In this document: positions 42,664-51,032 of the stretch, piece after piece | How positions within the stretch are numbered: position 1 is the first letter of the stretch | How the letters are laid out: each line of letters opens with the position of its first letter | Assembly: GCF_001545035.1 (NCBI RefSeq) | Contig: NZ_FCOJ02000007.1 | Coordinates: forward strand, 117,232 to 181,231 | From: Caballeronia glebae | GTDB taxonomy: Bacteria > Pseudomonadota > Gammaproteobacteria > Burkholderiales > Burkholderiaceae | DNA length: 64,000 bases | Direction: 5' to 3' | Program-made: the position numbers and the translations under genes | Notes under the pieces: model-generated | Told to the model about the DNA's origin: nothing | Databases searched by the model: none | Seen by the model: the letters and a program-made list of their open reading frames with translations, nothing else

Positions 42664-43869
42664 ATGAGCGCCGTGCTCGAATCCGTCACCCCATCGCGCG
42701 CCGCGAACGACGCGCCCCATCTTCTGTCCGACGCGCTGCTGGATTCGATCGGCAGGCGCGCCGCTCTCTACGACCGCGAGAACCGGTTCTTCTCCGAAGA
42801 CTTGAGCGATCTGCACGACGCGAATTTCCTGCGTGCGAGCGTGCCGGTTGAATTCGGCGGCCTCGGCCTCACGTTGCCGCAACTGCTGCGCGAACAGGCG
42901 CGGCTCGCGGCGCGCGCGCCATCGACCGCGCTCGCGCTGAACATGCATCTGTACTGGGTCGGCGCGGCGCTGCATCTGTATCGGCAAGGCGACACGTCGG
43001 CGCAATGGATTCTCGAAGAAGCCGGCGCGGGCAAGGTCTTCGCCGCGGGTCACGGCGAGCCGGGCAACGATCTCGGCCTCGCGTGGTCGTCGGTGAAGGC
43101 GACACCGCTGGCGGACGGCGGCTATCGCTTCGACGGCCGCAAGATCTTCACTTCGCTCGCGCCCGCGTGGGACTGGCTCGGCGTGCACGGCATCGACGAA
43201 TCCGATCCGCAAGCGCCGAAGATCGTGCACGCGTTCATCCGGCGCGATGCGGCGGGGCATCGCACGGTGAAGACCTGGGATGCGCTCGGCCTGCGCGCCA
43301 CGCGCAGTGACGACACCTGGCTCGAAGGCGCCATCGCGCCGCGCGACAAGGTGATCCGCGTGCTGCCCGCCGGCATTCCCGACGATCCCTTCGTGGACGG
43401 CATTCTCGGCGCGGTGCTGCCCGGTCTCGGCGCGGTGTATTACGGCATCGCGAAACGCGCGTTCGACATCGCGGTGGAATCGGCGAAGCAGCGCAGTTCG
43501 CCTGCCATCGGCGGCAAGACCTACGCGTACAAGCCGCTCACGCAGCAGGCCGTCGCGCAGGCGGCGATCGAGCTTGCCAGCATCGAGGCGCTCGTCGATC
43601 GCGCGGCGCAGCTTTGGTGGACGGCGGGCTACGGCGAAGACGAACCGTGGATCGCGGATCTTCTCGCGGCGAAGCAGCACGCGGTCGATGGCGCACTGCG
43701 CGTGGTGAATCTCGCGCTGAAGATCGCGGGCGCGGCGTCGCTGTCGCGCAATCACGAGCTTGAACGGCTTTATCGCGACGTGCGCGCCGGCGCGTTTCAT
43801 CCGCCTAACGCGGATGCCGCGCATGAAGTCATCGGGCAGGCGTGGCTCGGCGTGCTCGGCAAAGTTTGA
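42664..43869 (+). CDS. Acyl-CoA dehydrogenase-fold flavin monooxygenase (SfnB-like)
   Basis: 401-aa protein with the acyl-CoA dehydrogenase three-domain layout: SVPVEFGGLGLTLPQLLRE near residue 60, GYRFDGRKIFTSLAPAWDW near 150, and the C-terminal SRNHELERLYRDVRAGAFHP. The usual catalytic YEGT motif is missing; the end reads RAGAFHPPNADAAHE as in SfnB/DszC-type or other sulfur-linked homologues. Its role as an FMNH2-dependent oxygenase is inferred from context. Convergent with the XRE gene (13 bp apart). Confidence 0.85.
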   Translation: MSAVLESVTPSRAANDAPHLLSDALLDSIGRRAALYDRENRFFSEDLSDLHDANFLRASVPVEFGGLGLTLPQLLREQARLAARAPSTALALNMHLYWVGAALHLYRQGDTSAQWILEEAGAGKVFAAGHGEPGNDLGLAWSSVKATPLADGGYRFDGRKIFTSLAPAWDWLGVHGIDESDPQAPKIVHAFIRRDAAGHRTVKTWDALGLRATRSDDTWLEGAIAPRDKVIRVLPAGIPDDPFVDGILGAVLPGLGAVYYGIAKRAFDIAVESAKQRSSPAIGGKTYAYKPLTQQAVAQAAIELASIEALVDRAAQLWWTAGYGEDEPWIADLLAAKQHAVDGALRVVNLALKIAGAASLSRNHELERLYRDVRAGAFHPPNADAAHEVIGQAWLGVLGKV

Positions 43870-43882
43870 AAACGCGCGGCGC

Positions 43883-44140
43883 TTATTTTTCTCCCGCCGC
43901 GTCGGTCAGCCGTTCCGATTCAACCCGCATCGCAGGCGACAGCAGGCGCGCCATCGGCACATGGAGCGCTTGCGCCAGCTTGTCGACGGTGACGATCGAT
44001 GCGATGCACGAGCCGCGCTCGATCTCGCCCACATACGACCGGTTCAGGCCGGCATATTCCGCAAGCTGTTCCTGCGTCCAGCCGCGCGATTCGCGCAGTT
44101 CGCGCACGGTCGCGCCGAAGTGGCGCACCAGCGCGCTCAT
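43883..44140 (-). CDS. XRE-family helix-turn-helix regulator
   Basis: 85-aa protein that is essentially one HTH_3 domain: RHFGATVRELRESRGWTQEQL, then AEYAGLNRSYVGEIERG (recognition helix) and a short C-terminal tail. No sensor domain is visible. It is the last gene of the rhodanese-serine acetyltransferase-XRE unit and overlaps the acetyltransferase stop by ATGA, so it is probably an autoregulator or sulfur-response regulator of that unit. Confidence 0.88.
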   Translation of the reverse strand: MSALVRHFGATVRELRESRGWTQEQLAEYAGLNRSYVGEIERGSCIASIVTVDKLAQALHVPMARLLSPAMRVESERLTDAAGEK

Positions 44141-45084
44141 GAGGAGACCCGCTCGATCTGCGGCGTGTGCGCGCGCGACGTGCTGGCTTCGCCGCTTTGC
44201 GACAGCGCCTGCGTGACCGAAGCGCCGGCGGGCACGTCATGCGTGAGCCATACATTGCCGCCGATGACCGCGCCGCGTCCGAGCGTCACGCGCCCGAGGA
44301 TCGTCGCGCCGGCATAGATAACGACGTCGTCCTCGACAATCGGATGACGCGCGAGCCCTTTCTCCAGATGACCTTCCGCGTCGCGCGGAAAGCGCTTCGC
44401 GCCGAGCGTGACCGCCTGATAGATGCGCACGCGCTCGCCGATCACGGCCGTCTCGCCGATCACCACGCCCGTACCGTGATCGATGAAAAAGCCCGAGCCG
44501 ATGCGCGCGCCCGGATGAATATCGATGCCGGTTTCGCCATGCGCGAGTTCGGCCACGATGCGCGCGAGCAGCGGCAATTCGAGCCGGTAAAGCTCGTGTG
44601 CGACGCGATGGTGAATCATCACGAGGATGCCGGGATAGCAAAGCAGCACTTCATCGACGCTGCCCGCCGCCGGATCGCCCTGATAGGCCGCGAGAATATC
44701 GCTGTCGAGCAGCGTGCGGATGCGCGGCAGGGTTTGAGCGAACGCGCGTATCGCGTTGCTCGCGTGTGTGTCGATGGCGTGGTCGTCGCGTGGCCGATGC
44801 CGCGCCTTGTATTGCAGCTCCAGCTTCGCCTGCGCGAGCAGACCCTGCAGCGCGAAGTCGAGCGCGTGGCCCACGTAGAAGTTTTCGCTTTCCTGACGCA
44901 GGTCGGGCGGGCCAAGCCGCATCGGAAAGAGCGCGCCCTTCAGCGCCCCGACGATGTCCGCGAGCGCCTCGCGTGCGGGAAGCTCGCGCCCGCCCGGTTC
45001 AAGCGAGCGCCTTTGCATTTCCCGCCACTGCTGGCGGACCGTCTGAAGCGATTGGACGATGTCGTCGATGTCGAATACGGCCAC
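44137..45084 (-). CDS. epsC: Serine O-acetyltransferase (EpsC/CysE type)
   Basis: 315-aa enzyme making O-acetylserine, the acceptor for sulfide in cysteine synthesis. Left-handed beta-helix hexapeptide repeats fill about residues 185-285. The Asp/His dyad is visible as Asp189 in DIHPGA and His203 in IDHGTGVVIGE. The longer N-terminal helical part and missing classic CysE tail fit the EpsC group common in Burkholderiales. The gene follows a rhodanese gene after 33 bp. It links the organosulfur genes around it to cysteine formation. Confidence 0.92.
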   Translation of the reverse strand: MAVFDIDDIVQSLQTVRQQWREMQRRSLEPGGRELPAREALADIVGALKGALFPMRLGPPDLRQESENFYVGHALDFALQGLLAQAKLELQYKARHRPRDDHAIDTHASNAIRAFAQTLPRIRTLLDSDILAAYQGDPAAGSVDEVLLCYPGILVMIHHRVAHELYRLELPLLARIVAELAHGETGIDIHPGARIGSGFFIDHGTGVVIGETAVIGERVRIYQAVTLGAKRFPRDAEGHLEKGLARHPIVEDDVVIYAGATILGRVTLGRGAVIGGNVWLTHDVPAGASVTQALSQSGEASTSRAHTPQIERVSS

Positions 45085-45117
45085 AGTGCAGTCCTTTACG
45101 ATGAGATGTCGTCCGCT

Positions 45118-45585
45118 TTAATCCTGAACCCAGGGCAGACCGAGATAGCGCCAGCCGTTTTGCGTGCCGCGCCGCTGTTGGTCATCCAGTTCGCCTTCGA
45201 AACCTTCGCTTACGTTGAACGCGTGGGCGAAGCCCGCCTTCGTCGCGGCTTCGGCGGCCGCGGCCGAGCGCTTGCCGCTGCGGCACAAGAGCAGCACGAC
45301 CGCATCCTTGCCGGTCTTCGCTTCGAGTTCGCGCACGAAGCGCGGATTGCGTGAAAGGCTCGTGCCCGTCGCCCACGCGACGTGCAGGCTTTCCGGCACG
45401 TATCCCACGAACTTGCGCTCTTCTGCGGTGCGCACATCGACCAGCACGGCGTCGCCCGCCTGCACGAGCGCCCATGCGTCCTTCGGCGGCACGCTGCCGG
45501 CATAGGGCAATTGCACCGCCGCGCCCGCTTCGCGCGCCGCTTCCAGCACGGGATGAATCACACGTTCCTGTACTTCGTCAGTCAT
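45118..45585 (-). CDS. Rhodanese-like sulfurtransferase
   Basis: 155-aa single rhodanese domain that carries sulfane sulfur on Cys101 in the active loop LLCRSGKRSA. The N-terminal half shows LVQAGDAVLVDVRTAEERKFVGYVPESLHVAWAT-type family sequence (residues 40-73, quoted only in part as VLVDVRTAEERKF). ATG at 45583-45585 starts the domain; nine upstream in-frame codons are possible. First gene of the unit with serine acetyltransferase and XRE regulator; divergent from tauA. Confidence 0.9.
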   Translation of the reverse strand: MTDEVQERVIHPVLEAAREAGAAVQLPYAGSVPPKDAWALVQAGDAVLVDVRTAEERKFVGYVPESLHVAWATGTSLSRNPRFVRELEAKTGKDAVVLLLCRSGKRSAAAAEAATKAGFAHAFNVSEGFEGELDDQQRRGTQNGWRYLGLPWVQD

Positions 45586-45712
45586 GACGTCTCCGTTTTT
45601 TCGTTTCGTCACAGATGCGATGGCGGCGGCACTCGTCCGATGAAACTCGACCGTCTATAGCCATCACGCTCGACTATGCGAGACGTTCGCCGAAAGAGGA
45701 ACGAAGCAATCT

Positions 45713-45805
45713 TCATTTGCAAATGACGGCGCGCGCCAGACCTTTCGCCGTCCTGTCGAACGTATATGCGAAGCGCATCGCGCGTCATTTGCTACGCATA
45801 AATGA
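45713..45805. promoter_or_regulatory. Paired TCATTT/AAATGA palindromes upstream of tauABC and rhodanese units
   Basis: TCATTTGCAAATGA (45713-45726) is a perfect 14-bp palindrome. A second pair, TCATTT (45785-45790) and AAATGA (45800-45805), repeats the same arms with a 9-bp gap. They lie in the 283-bp divergent region 45586-45868, which holds no gene. A sulfur regulator of the CysB/SsuR (LysR) type is a natural candidate; no such gene lies in the window. Confidence 0.45.
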
Positions 45806-45868
45806 TTCGTAGCCGCGGCATGCGAAGTGCCTATAGTCGAAGGCTTCACCACACACTTCGTCCGTTCC

Positions 45869-46903
45869 ATGAAACATACGATCCATCGCCGCGCCCTGAT
45901 CGCCGGCATCGCTTCCTTCATGCTTGGCGCCGTCGTTTTCGCGCCCGTTCGCGCCAGCGCCGAAACCCGCGAAGTGGTCATCGGCTATCAGGACATGGTG
46001 GTGCCCTGGCGCTATGCGCAGGCAAGCGGCGCGGTCGAGAAAGCCACGGGCTACAAGATCACGTATCGCAAGCTCGGCAGCGGCGCGGACGTCATCCGCG
46101 CGCTCGCGTCGGGCTCCATACAGTTGGGCGAAGCCGGTTCCAGCCCGATCGCGGCCGGGCTCTCGCAAGGCGTCGATCTCTCGCTGTTCTGGATTCTCGA
46201 CAACATCAACGACGCGGAAGCGCTCGTCGCGCGCAATGGCTCCGGCGTGAGCAAACTCGCCGATCTGAAGGGCAAGACGCTCGGCGTGCCGTATGTGTCG
46301 ACCTCGCACTTCCATGCGCTCGTCGCCTTGCAGCAGGCGGGCGTCGATCCGTCGACGGTCAAGATCGTCAATCTGCGTCCGCCGGAAGTCGCGGCGGCGT
46401 GGGAGCGCGGCAATATCGACGCGACTTACATCTGGGACCCGGTGCTCGCCAAAGCCAAGCAGAGCGGCCGCGTGATCATTACGTCGGGCGAAGTGGCGAA
46501 GGAATCGGGCAAGGCGACCTTCGACGGCTTCGTCGCGTCGCGCAAGTTCGCGCAGGACAATCCCGCGTTCCTGAACGGTCTCGTCAAGGTGCTTGCCGAT
46601 ACCGATGCGCAGTACCGCGACCACAAGGCCGACTGGAGCGCCACGTCGAAACAGGTGCAGGCCGTCGCGCAGGAATCCGGCGCGAACGCCGCCGACGTGC
46701 CCGCGAGTCTCGCGCTCTATGCGTTCCCAAGCGCGGGCGAACAGGCGTCGCCGACGTGGCTTGGCGGCGGACAGCAGTCCGGCGCGGCGAAGTCGCTCGC
46801 CGCCACCGCGCAGTTCCTCAAGCAGCAGGGCACGATCCAGAACGTGCTCGCGGATTACTCCACGGGTGTCGATCCGCGCTTCGTGCAGCAGGCCGCGAAG
46901 TGA
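45869..46903 (+). CDS. tauA: Taurine/sulfonate ABC transporter substrate-binding protein
   Basis: 344-aa periplasmic protein of the TauA/SsuA family. Signal peptide about residues 1-31 ([18 protein letters not shown]). It matches TauA well: [16 protein letters not shown] near residue 37, [20 protein letters not shown] near 66, [19 protein letters not shown] following. ATG at 45869 begins a normal signal. It starts the importer operon with an ATPase (GTGA overlap) and a permease. A taurine-like or alkanesulfonate ligand is expected; the TauD-like oxygenase at 36346 could act on it. Confidence 0.9.
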   Translation: MKHTIHRRALIAGIASFMLGAVVFAPVRASAETREVVIGYQDMVVPWRYAQASGAVEKATGYKITYRKLGSGADVIRALASGSIQLGEAGSSPIAAGLSQGVDLSLFWILDNINDAEALVARNGSGVSKLADLKGKTLGVPYVSTSHFHALVALQQAGVDPSTVKIVNLRPPEVAAAWERGNIDATYIWDPVLAKAKQSGRVIITSGEVAKESGKATFDGFVASRKFAQDNPAFLNGLVKVLADTDAQYRDHKADWSATSKQVQAVAQESGANAADVPASLALYAFPSAGEQASPTWLGGGQQSGAAKSLAATAQFLKQQGTIQNVLADYSTGVDPRFVQQAAK

Positions 46904-47679
46904 CATCGCTTTCCATTCGCAATCTCGGCGTCACTTACGAAGGCGCGAGCACGCCCGCGCTGAAAGGCGTCGACTTGCAGATCGGCAGCGGCGAGTTCGT
47001 CGTGGCGCTGGGTGCGTCCGGATGCGGCAAGACCACGTTGCTCAATTGCCTCGCCGGTTTTCTGGAGCCGACCGAAGGCGAGGCGTCGCTCAACGGCGAG
47101 CCGATCGACGGCCCCGGCGCGGAACGGGGCGTCGTGTTTCAGAAGCATGCGCTGATGCCGTGGCTGAACGTCATCGACAACGTCGCGCTCGGCTTGCGTT
47201 TTCGCGGCGTGAAGCGCGCCGAGCGCCATGAGATCGCGCGCCGCACGCTCGCGCTCGTCGGCCTCGCGCAACACGAGCAGGCGAAGGTCTACGCACTGTC
47301 GGGCGGCATGCAGCAACGCGTCGGCATTGCGCGCGCGCTCGCGAGCGATCCCGAAGTGTTGCTGATGGACGAACCGATGGGCGCGCTCGACGCCCTCACG
47401 CGCGAAACCGTGCAGGAACTCGTGCTCGACGTATGGTCGCGTACCGGCAAGACGGTGTTCTTCATCACGCACAGCGTGGAGGAAGCGCTCTTTCTGGCGA
47501 CGCGGCTCGTGCTGATGACGCCCGGCCCGGGACGCATCGAGGAAGTGCACGATCTGCCCTTCTCGCGCGACTACATTCGCAACCGCGATGCCCGCGCCGT
47601 CAAGTCGTCGCCCGCGTTCATCGAGTGGCGCGAGCGCTTGACGCGCCGTCTGCATCGCACCGAAACGGAGGCGGCGTGA
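46900..47679 (+). CDS. tauB: Taurine/sulfonate ABC transporter ATPase
   Basis: 259-aa ATPase. Walker [15 protein letters not shown] (about 37-50), signature [15 protein letters not shown], Walker [16 protein letters not shown] and the H-loop [16 protein letters not shown], all typical of the nitrate/sulfonate/taurine group. Start is a GTG inside the tauA stop (GTGA); a longer open frame upstream lies in another frame of tauA and is rejected. Confidence 0.92.
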   Translation: MTSLSIRNLGVTYEGASTPALKGVDLQIGSGEFVVALGASGCGKTTLLNCLAGFLEPTEGEASLNGEPIDGPGAERGVVFQKHALMPWLNVIDNVALGLRFRGVKRAERHEIARRTLALVGLAQHEQAKVYALSGGMQQRVGIARALASDPEVLLMDEPMGALDALTRETVQELVLDVWSRTGKTVFFITHSVEEALFLATRLVLMTPGPGRIEEVHDLPFSRDYIRNRDARAVKSSPAFIEWRERLTRRLHRTETEAA

Positions 47680-48551
47680 CCCAGCCCGCTCAGGACGTTC
47701 CGCTGCCGCGCGCCGCAAGCACGCCGCCCGCGACACGACGCGCCGCAAGCGCGAAGCGTCGCGCACGTTATCGCGGCATGCCGGGCGCGGGGCCGACCGC
47801 GCTGCCCAGCGCGCTGTGTGTCGCGACGCTCGCGGTGCTGTGGTGGGCGGCCACGCATTTTCGCTGGCTGCCGCCGCTCTTTCTGCCTTCGCCCGAGGCG
47901 GTATGGCAGGCATTCATCGACGCGCTGCATGGACGGCTTCAGGGCGGCCTGCCGCTCTCCGAGCATCTTTTGTGGAGTGCGATCCGCGTGTTCGGCGCGT
48001 TCGCGCTGGCGGTCGTCACGGCGGTGCCGGTCGGCATTCTGATGGGCGTGAGCCGCATCGTGCGCGGTGTGCTCGATCCGCCGCTGGAGTTTTATCGGCC
48101 GCTGCCGCCGCTCGCCTATCTGCCGCTCGTCGTCATCTACTTCGGTATCGACGAAACCGCGAAGATCGTCGTGATCTGGCTAGCCTGCTTCGCGCCGATT
48201 GCGATGGCCGCGCGCGCCGGCGTGAGGAGCGCGACCGCCGAGCAGGTGAACGCCGCGTGGTCGCTGGGCGCGAACTTCCGGCAGGTGGTCTGGCACGTCG
48301 TGTTGCCCGCCGCGCTGCCCGAAATATTGACGGGCCTGCGCATCGCCGTGGGCTTCGGCTGGACCACGCTCGTCGCCGCCGAAATGGTGGCCGCGACCGC
48401 GGGTCTCGGGCAGATGGTGCTCAACGCATCGAGCTTTCTGCGCACCGACGTGGTGGTGATGGGCATCGTGCTGATCGGCGCGATCGCGTGGATCTTCGAC
48501 TTCGGCATGCGCGCGCTGGAGCGCCGCCTCGTGCCGTGGAAGGGGCGCTGA
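47676..48551 (+). CDS. tauC: Taurine/sulfonate ABC transporter permease
   Basis: 291-aa permease with a longer, basic and proline-rich N-terminus (residues 1-40) before six membrane helices. The EAA loop reads [20 protein letters not shown], and [20 protein letters not shown] is typical of SsuC/TauC. GTG start overlaps the tauB stop by GTGA. It converges with a small minus-strand gene after 10 bp. Confidence 0.92.
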   Translation: MTQPAQDVPLPRAASTPPATRRAASAKRRARYRGMPGAGPTALPSALCVATLAVLWWAATHFRWLPPLFLPSPEAVWQAFIDALHGRLQGGLPLSEHLLWSAIRVFGAFALAVVTAVPVGILMGVSRIVRGVLDPPLEFYRPLPPLAYLPLVVIYFGIDETAKIVVIWLACFAPIAMAARAGVRSATAEQVNAAWSLGANFRQVVWHVVLPAALPEILTGLRIAVGFGWTTLVAAEMVAATAGLGQMVLNASSFLRTDVVVMGIVLIGAIAWIFDFGMRALERRLVPWKGR

Positions 48552-48561
48552 AGCGCGCGCG

Positions 48562-48816
48562 TCAGAAAGGCGGCGGTTCGACAGGCGGCTGAAATAGATC
48601 GACCGCATTGCCCATGTTGAAGTACCCGGCCTGGGCGAACAACGCGATGTATTCGAGCCGTTCCGCGCGGCTCGCTTCGCCTTCGCCTTCGCCGCGAGGC
48701 GTCGCGCAAGCGCATGCGCTCGTCGGGCAACCGGCTTCGAACGGCAAGCGGCGCCCGCTCGACGGGGCGAGCCGGAATGAAAGCATGCGCCAGTAATAAG
48801 CGAGCAATCGCGGCAT
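48562..48816 (-). CDS. Small hypothetical protein
   Basis: 84 aa, not recognised. ATG at 48814-48816 has GAAGGAAG about 7 bases upstream, a fair ribosome site, and the frame ends just before the convergent tauC stop. The protein has a hydrophobic-aromatic start (MPRLLAYYWRMLSF), a CPTSACAC cysteine cluster and a C-terminal AQAGYFNMGNAVDLF segment. It may be real, but nothing here proves expression. Confidence 0.45.
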   Translation of the reverse strand: MPRLLAYYWRMLSFRLAPSSGRRLPFEAGCPTSACACATPRGEGEGEASRAERLEYIALFAQAGYFNMGNAVDLFQPPVEPPPF

Positions 48817-48914
48817 GAGTCGCTTCCTTCAGTTCACGATGACTTCAATCTAGGCCGCCGCGAAACGTTTCACAAACGAGCATTTCTGCGATGCATTGCA
48901 CGCGGCGCGCCATG

Positions 48915-49255
48915 TCATTCCGGAAGCCGCCGCGCCGGTCCCGGCTCTCGACGCCCGAGCAACACGCGGGCGAGCCCTTGCAGCGCGCCGCAAAGCATCA
49001 GATACACGAAGCCGACGAACAGGAATCTGCGTCGGATACCATCAAGCGATTGTTGAGCTGGTTCGCGAGGAACGTGAATTCCGGCACGCCGACGATATAC
49101 GCGAGCGACGTATCCTTGATGCGCGACACCCATTGACTCACGAACGACGGCATCATCACGCGCACGGCTTGCGGCAGGATCACGTGGCGCAGCGCCTGCC
49201 AGCGCGTCAGCCCGAGCGAGAGCGCAGCTAGCCGCCGATCAGCGCCAGCGCGCAT
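48915..49255 (-). pseudogene. Remnant of amino-acid ABC transporter permease, 5-prime truncated and frameshifted
   Basis: The frame from 49255 reads the C-terminal part of a GlnP/GltK-type polar amino-acid permease (SLGLTRWQALRHVILPQAV, then IKDTSLAYIVGVPEFTFLA). It then loses frame near 49020-49030, and the natural continuation (FLFVGFVYLMLCGALQGLA) is in another frame to 48915. Adding one base at the junction restores the family sequence, so a single-base deletion (or assembly error) is likely. Roughly the first half or more of a normal permease is missing upstream; homology begins near 49230. No partner ABC genes are nearby. Confidence 0.8.
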
Positions 49256-49299
49256 AGGCCGGACGATTTGGCCGCAACATCTTTAAGGCCGATGGAGAT

Positions 49300-50971
49300 T
49301 CACCGGCCGAGCACCGTCACGGCGGGAAATTGCATCAGATACGAAACGTCCCGGCTGTCTCCGAGATAGCGAATATCGCGCAGCCTCTCCGGGCGAACAG
49401 AATCGGCCGCCACGCCTCGATCGACCAAGCGCTGCAGGACGTCATGACGCAACCAAAAAAGCGTGTCGTTATAAACCGTGGGCCGATAATGCGTCGCGAA
49501 TTCGGAGACGGAATATATGCCGCTGTCCCTGCTCCATACGCCATGCGTCTCGATGACTTCGGGGCGTTCCTCGCTCAGATAGTCCGCTAACCTGGCATAT
49601 CCGCGACGCGTGAGCGTTGGGTTGGTCAACAGCCCGAGATCGAGAATTTCCAAACGTTCGCAGCACAACGCGGCGCCACCGACGTCCGGCGTCATGAACT
49701 TGAGCGTCGGTTGCCCCAGATACTCGCGCAGACGATCGACCGAAGCACCCGTCATCGCGAAGTTCTGTGGCGTGATACCCCGCCAGTCACCGGGGGACTG
49801 GTGCCACACTCGCTTTCGGGCCGTGTCGCTCGTGGCGCTCAGCGCAGTGGGCAGCACGCCACGCATCGCCGCACCGAGAATCGCCGTGTCGATGTTTTCG
49901 CGCAGCACCGCAAAGTTGAACAGGAAGGTTCCGCAAAGGCACAGCACGAGCCCGCGCAATACGCGGGGTTGACGCATATTCGCAAAACGTTCCGCAAGAG
50001 AAAGAATGAAAATGGGCAGCACGGCCACGAACATCCGTCCGGTATAGCCCCAGTTTCTTCCCGATACGAGTGCGAATACGCCAAAGGAAAATATCAGAAG
50101 CACGGGCATTGGATCCAGACGGCGCTTTTGGCCGCCCTTCCGGCTCACGTACATGCCAGCCAGCAGCGCGGCATTCACCAGGAGGATCCTTGAGCCCGCG
50201 CAGCTTTTCCAATACGCCATCCCAGCCTTTTTTGCTGTAGGGCACTTGAAGCTTGGCCAGAATCGTATTCGGCAACAGCGCCCCGAAGACCCAATATCTC
50301 CAGATCGTCAGCAGCAGAAAACAAAGCACGAGCCAGACGCACATTCGAATGGCGAGCGGCCGATCCTGCCGGCAAAACAGGACCATCCAGCCAAGCGCGA
50401 AACCCAGATAAAACACGGCCTCGAAGCGAGTCAGCATGAGAAGCGGCACGAGCGCGTAAGCGAGCGGCGAACGCGCGCGCCACGCGAGCACGAACGCAAA
50501 CAGCAGCAACGCAAAGACCGTCATTTCCATGCCATTGACGATCTCGGCCTGACAGGTCGGCAGCAGTCCCAGCACGCACACGACAACGAGGCGTTGCGTC
50601 GGGCTCGGCAGGGACGGTTGAAGTGCGCGCCACACGAGCACCAACGTAGCGCTCAGTGCGATGAAGGCGAGCAACTGCGCCGCCGTGATCGCCTCCAGAA
50701 AGTCTGGATGCAGCAGCCACTCCCCCAGCGCCAACATCGCCGTCATGAGCAAACTCGACGTGCCTTCGGCTAATGCCGAAGCGGGTGTCAACGCGAATAT
50801 TCCGTGCCGCCCCAATGTATGCGCATAGGCGACAGTGATCGCGCCGTCGTCCCAACCGTAAGGGCCGACCAGTGCGATCGCTGTCAACGAAAGCGCCGCA
50901 TACGCGACGACGAAGAGAAGTCCAGTCACTCCCGCACTCGCCTCGATCCTCTGTGTAAGCTGCTCGGACAT
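49300..50971 (-). pseudogene. GT-C-like polytopic membrane protein, frameshifted
   Basis: Together the two frames form one protein of about 556 residues. The first part (from MSEQLTQRIE at 50971) has many membrane helices and a GT-C-like first loop with the acidic pair in GPYGWDDGAITVAYAHTLG, as in membrane mannosyl- or arabinosyltransferases that use lipid-linked sugars. Near 50180-50200 the frame shifts: the sequence after GVLEKLRGLK continues sensibly only one base further, as ILLVNAALLAGMYVS, to 49302. A single extra base explains it. If it is not an assembly error, the gene is broken; the second frame could still give a shorter product from an internal ATG at about 50220. Confidence 0.72.
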
Positions 50972-51032
50972 AGTCAGTCGGTGCAAGTGCCATTCGTAGT
51001 GGTCATTGCCGAAACCGGCGAGCGAGTCCTCG

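Noticed and set aside
38591..43869. Ordinary acyl-CoA dehydrogenases for fatty-acid oxidation
   Set aside because: Both lack the YEGTNQ catalytic Glu motif seen in the true dehydrogenase at 9192, and they lie among sulfur-type flavin oxygenases.
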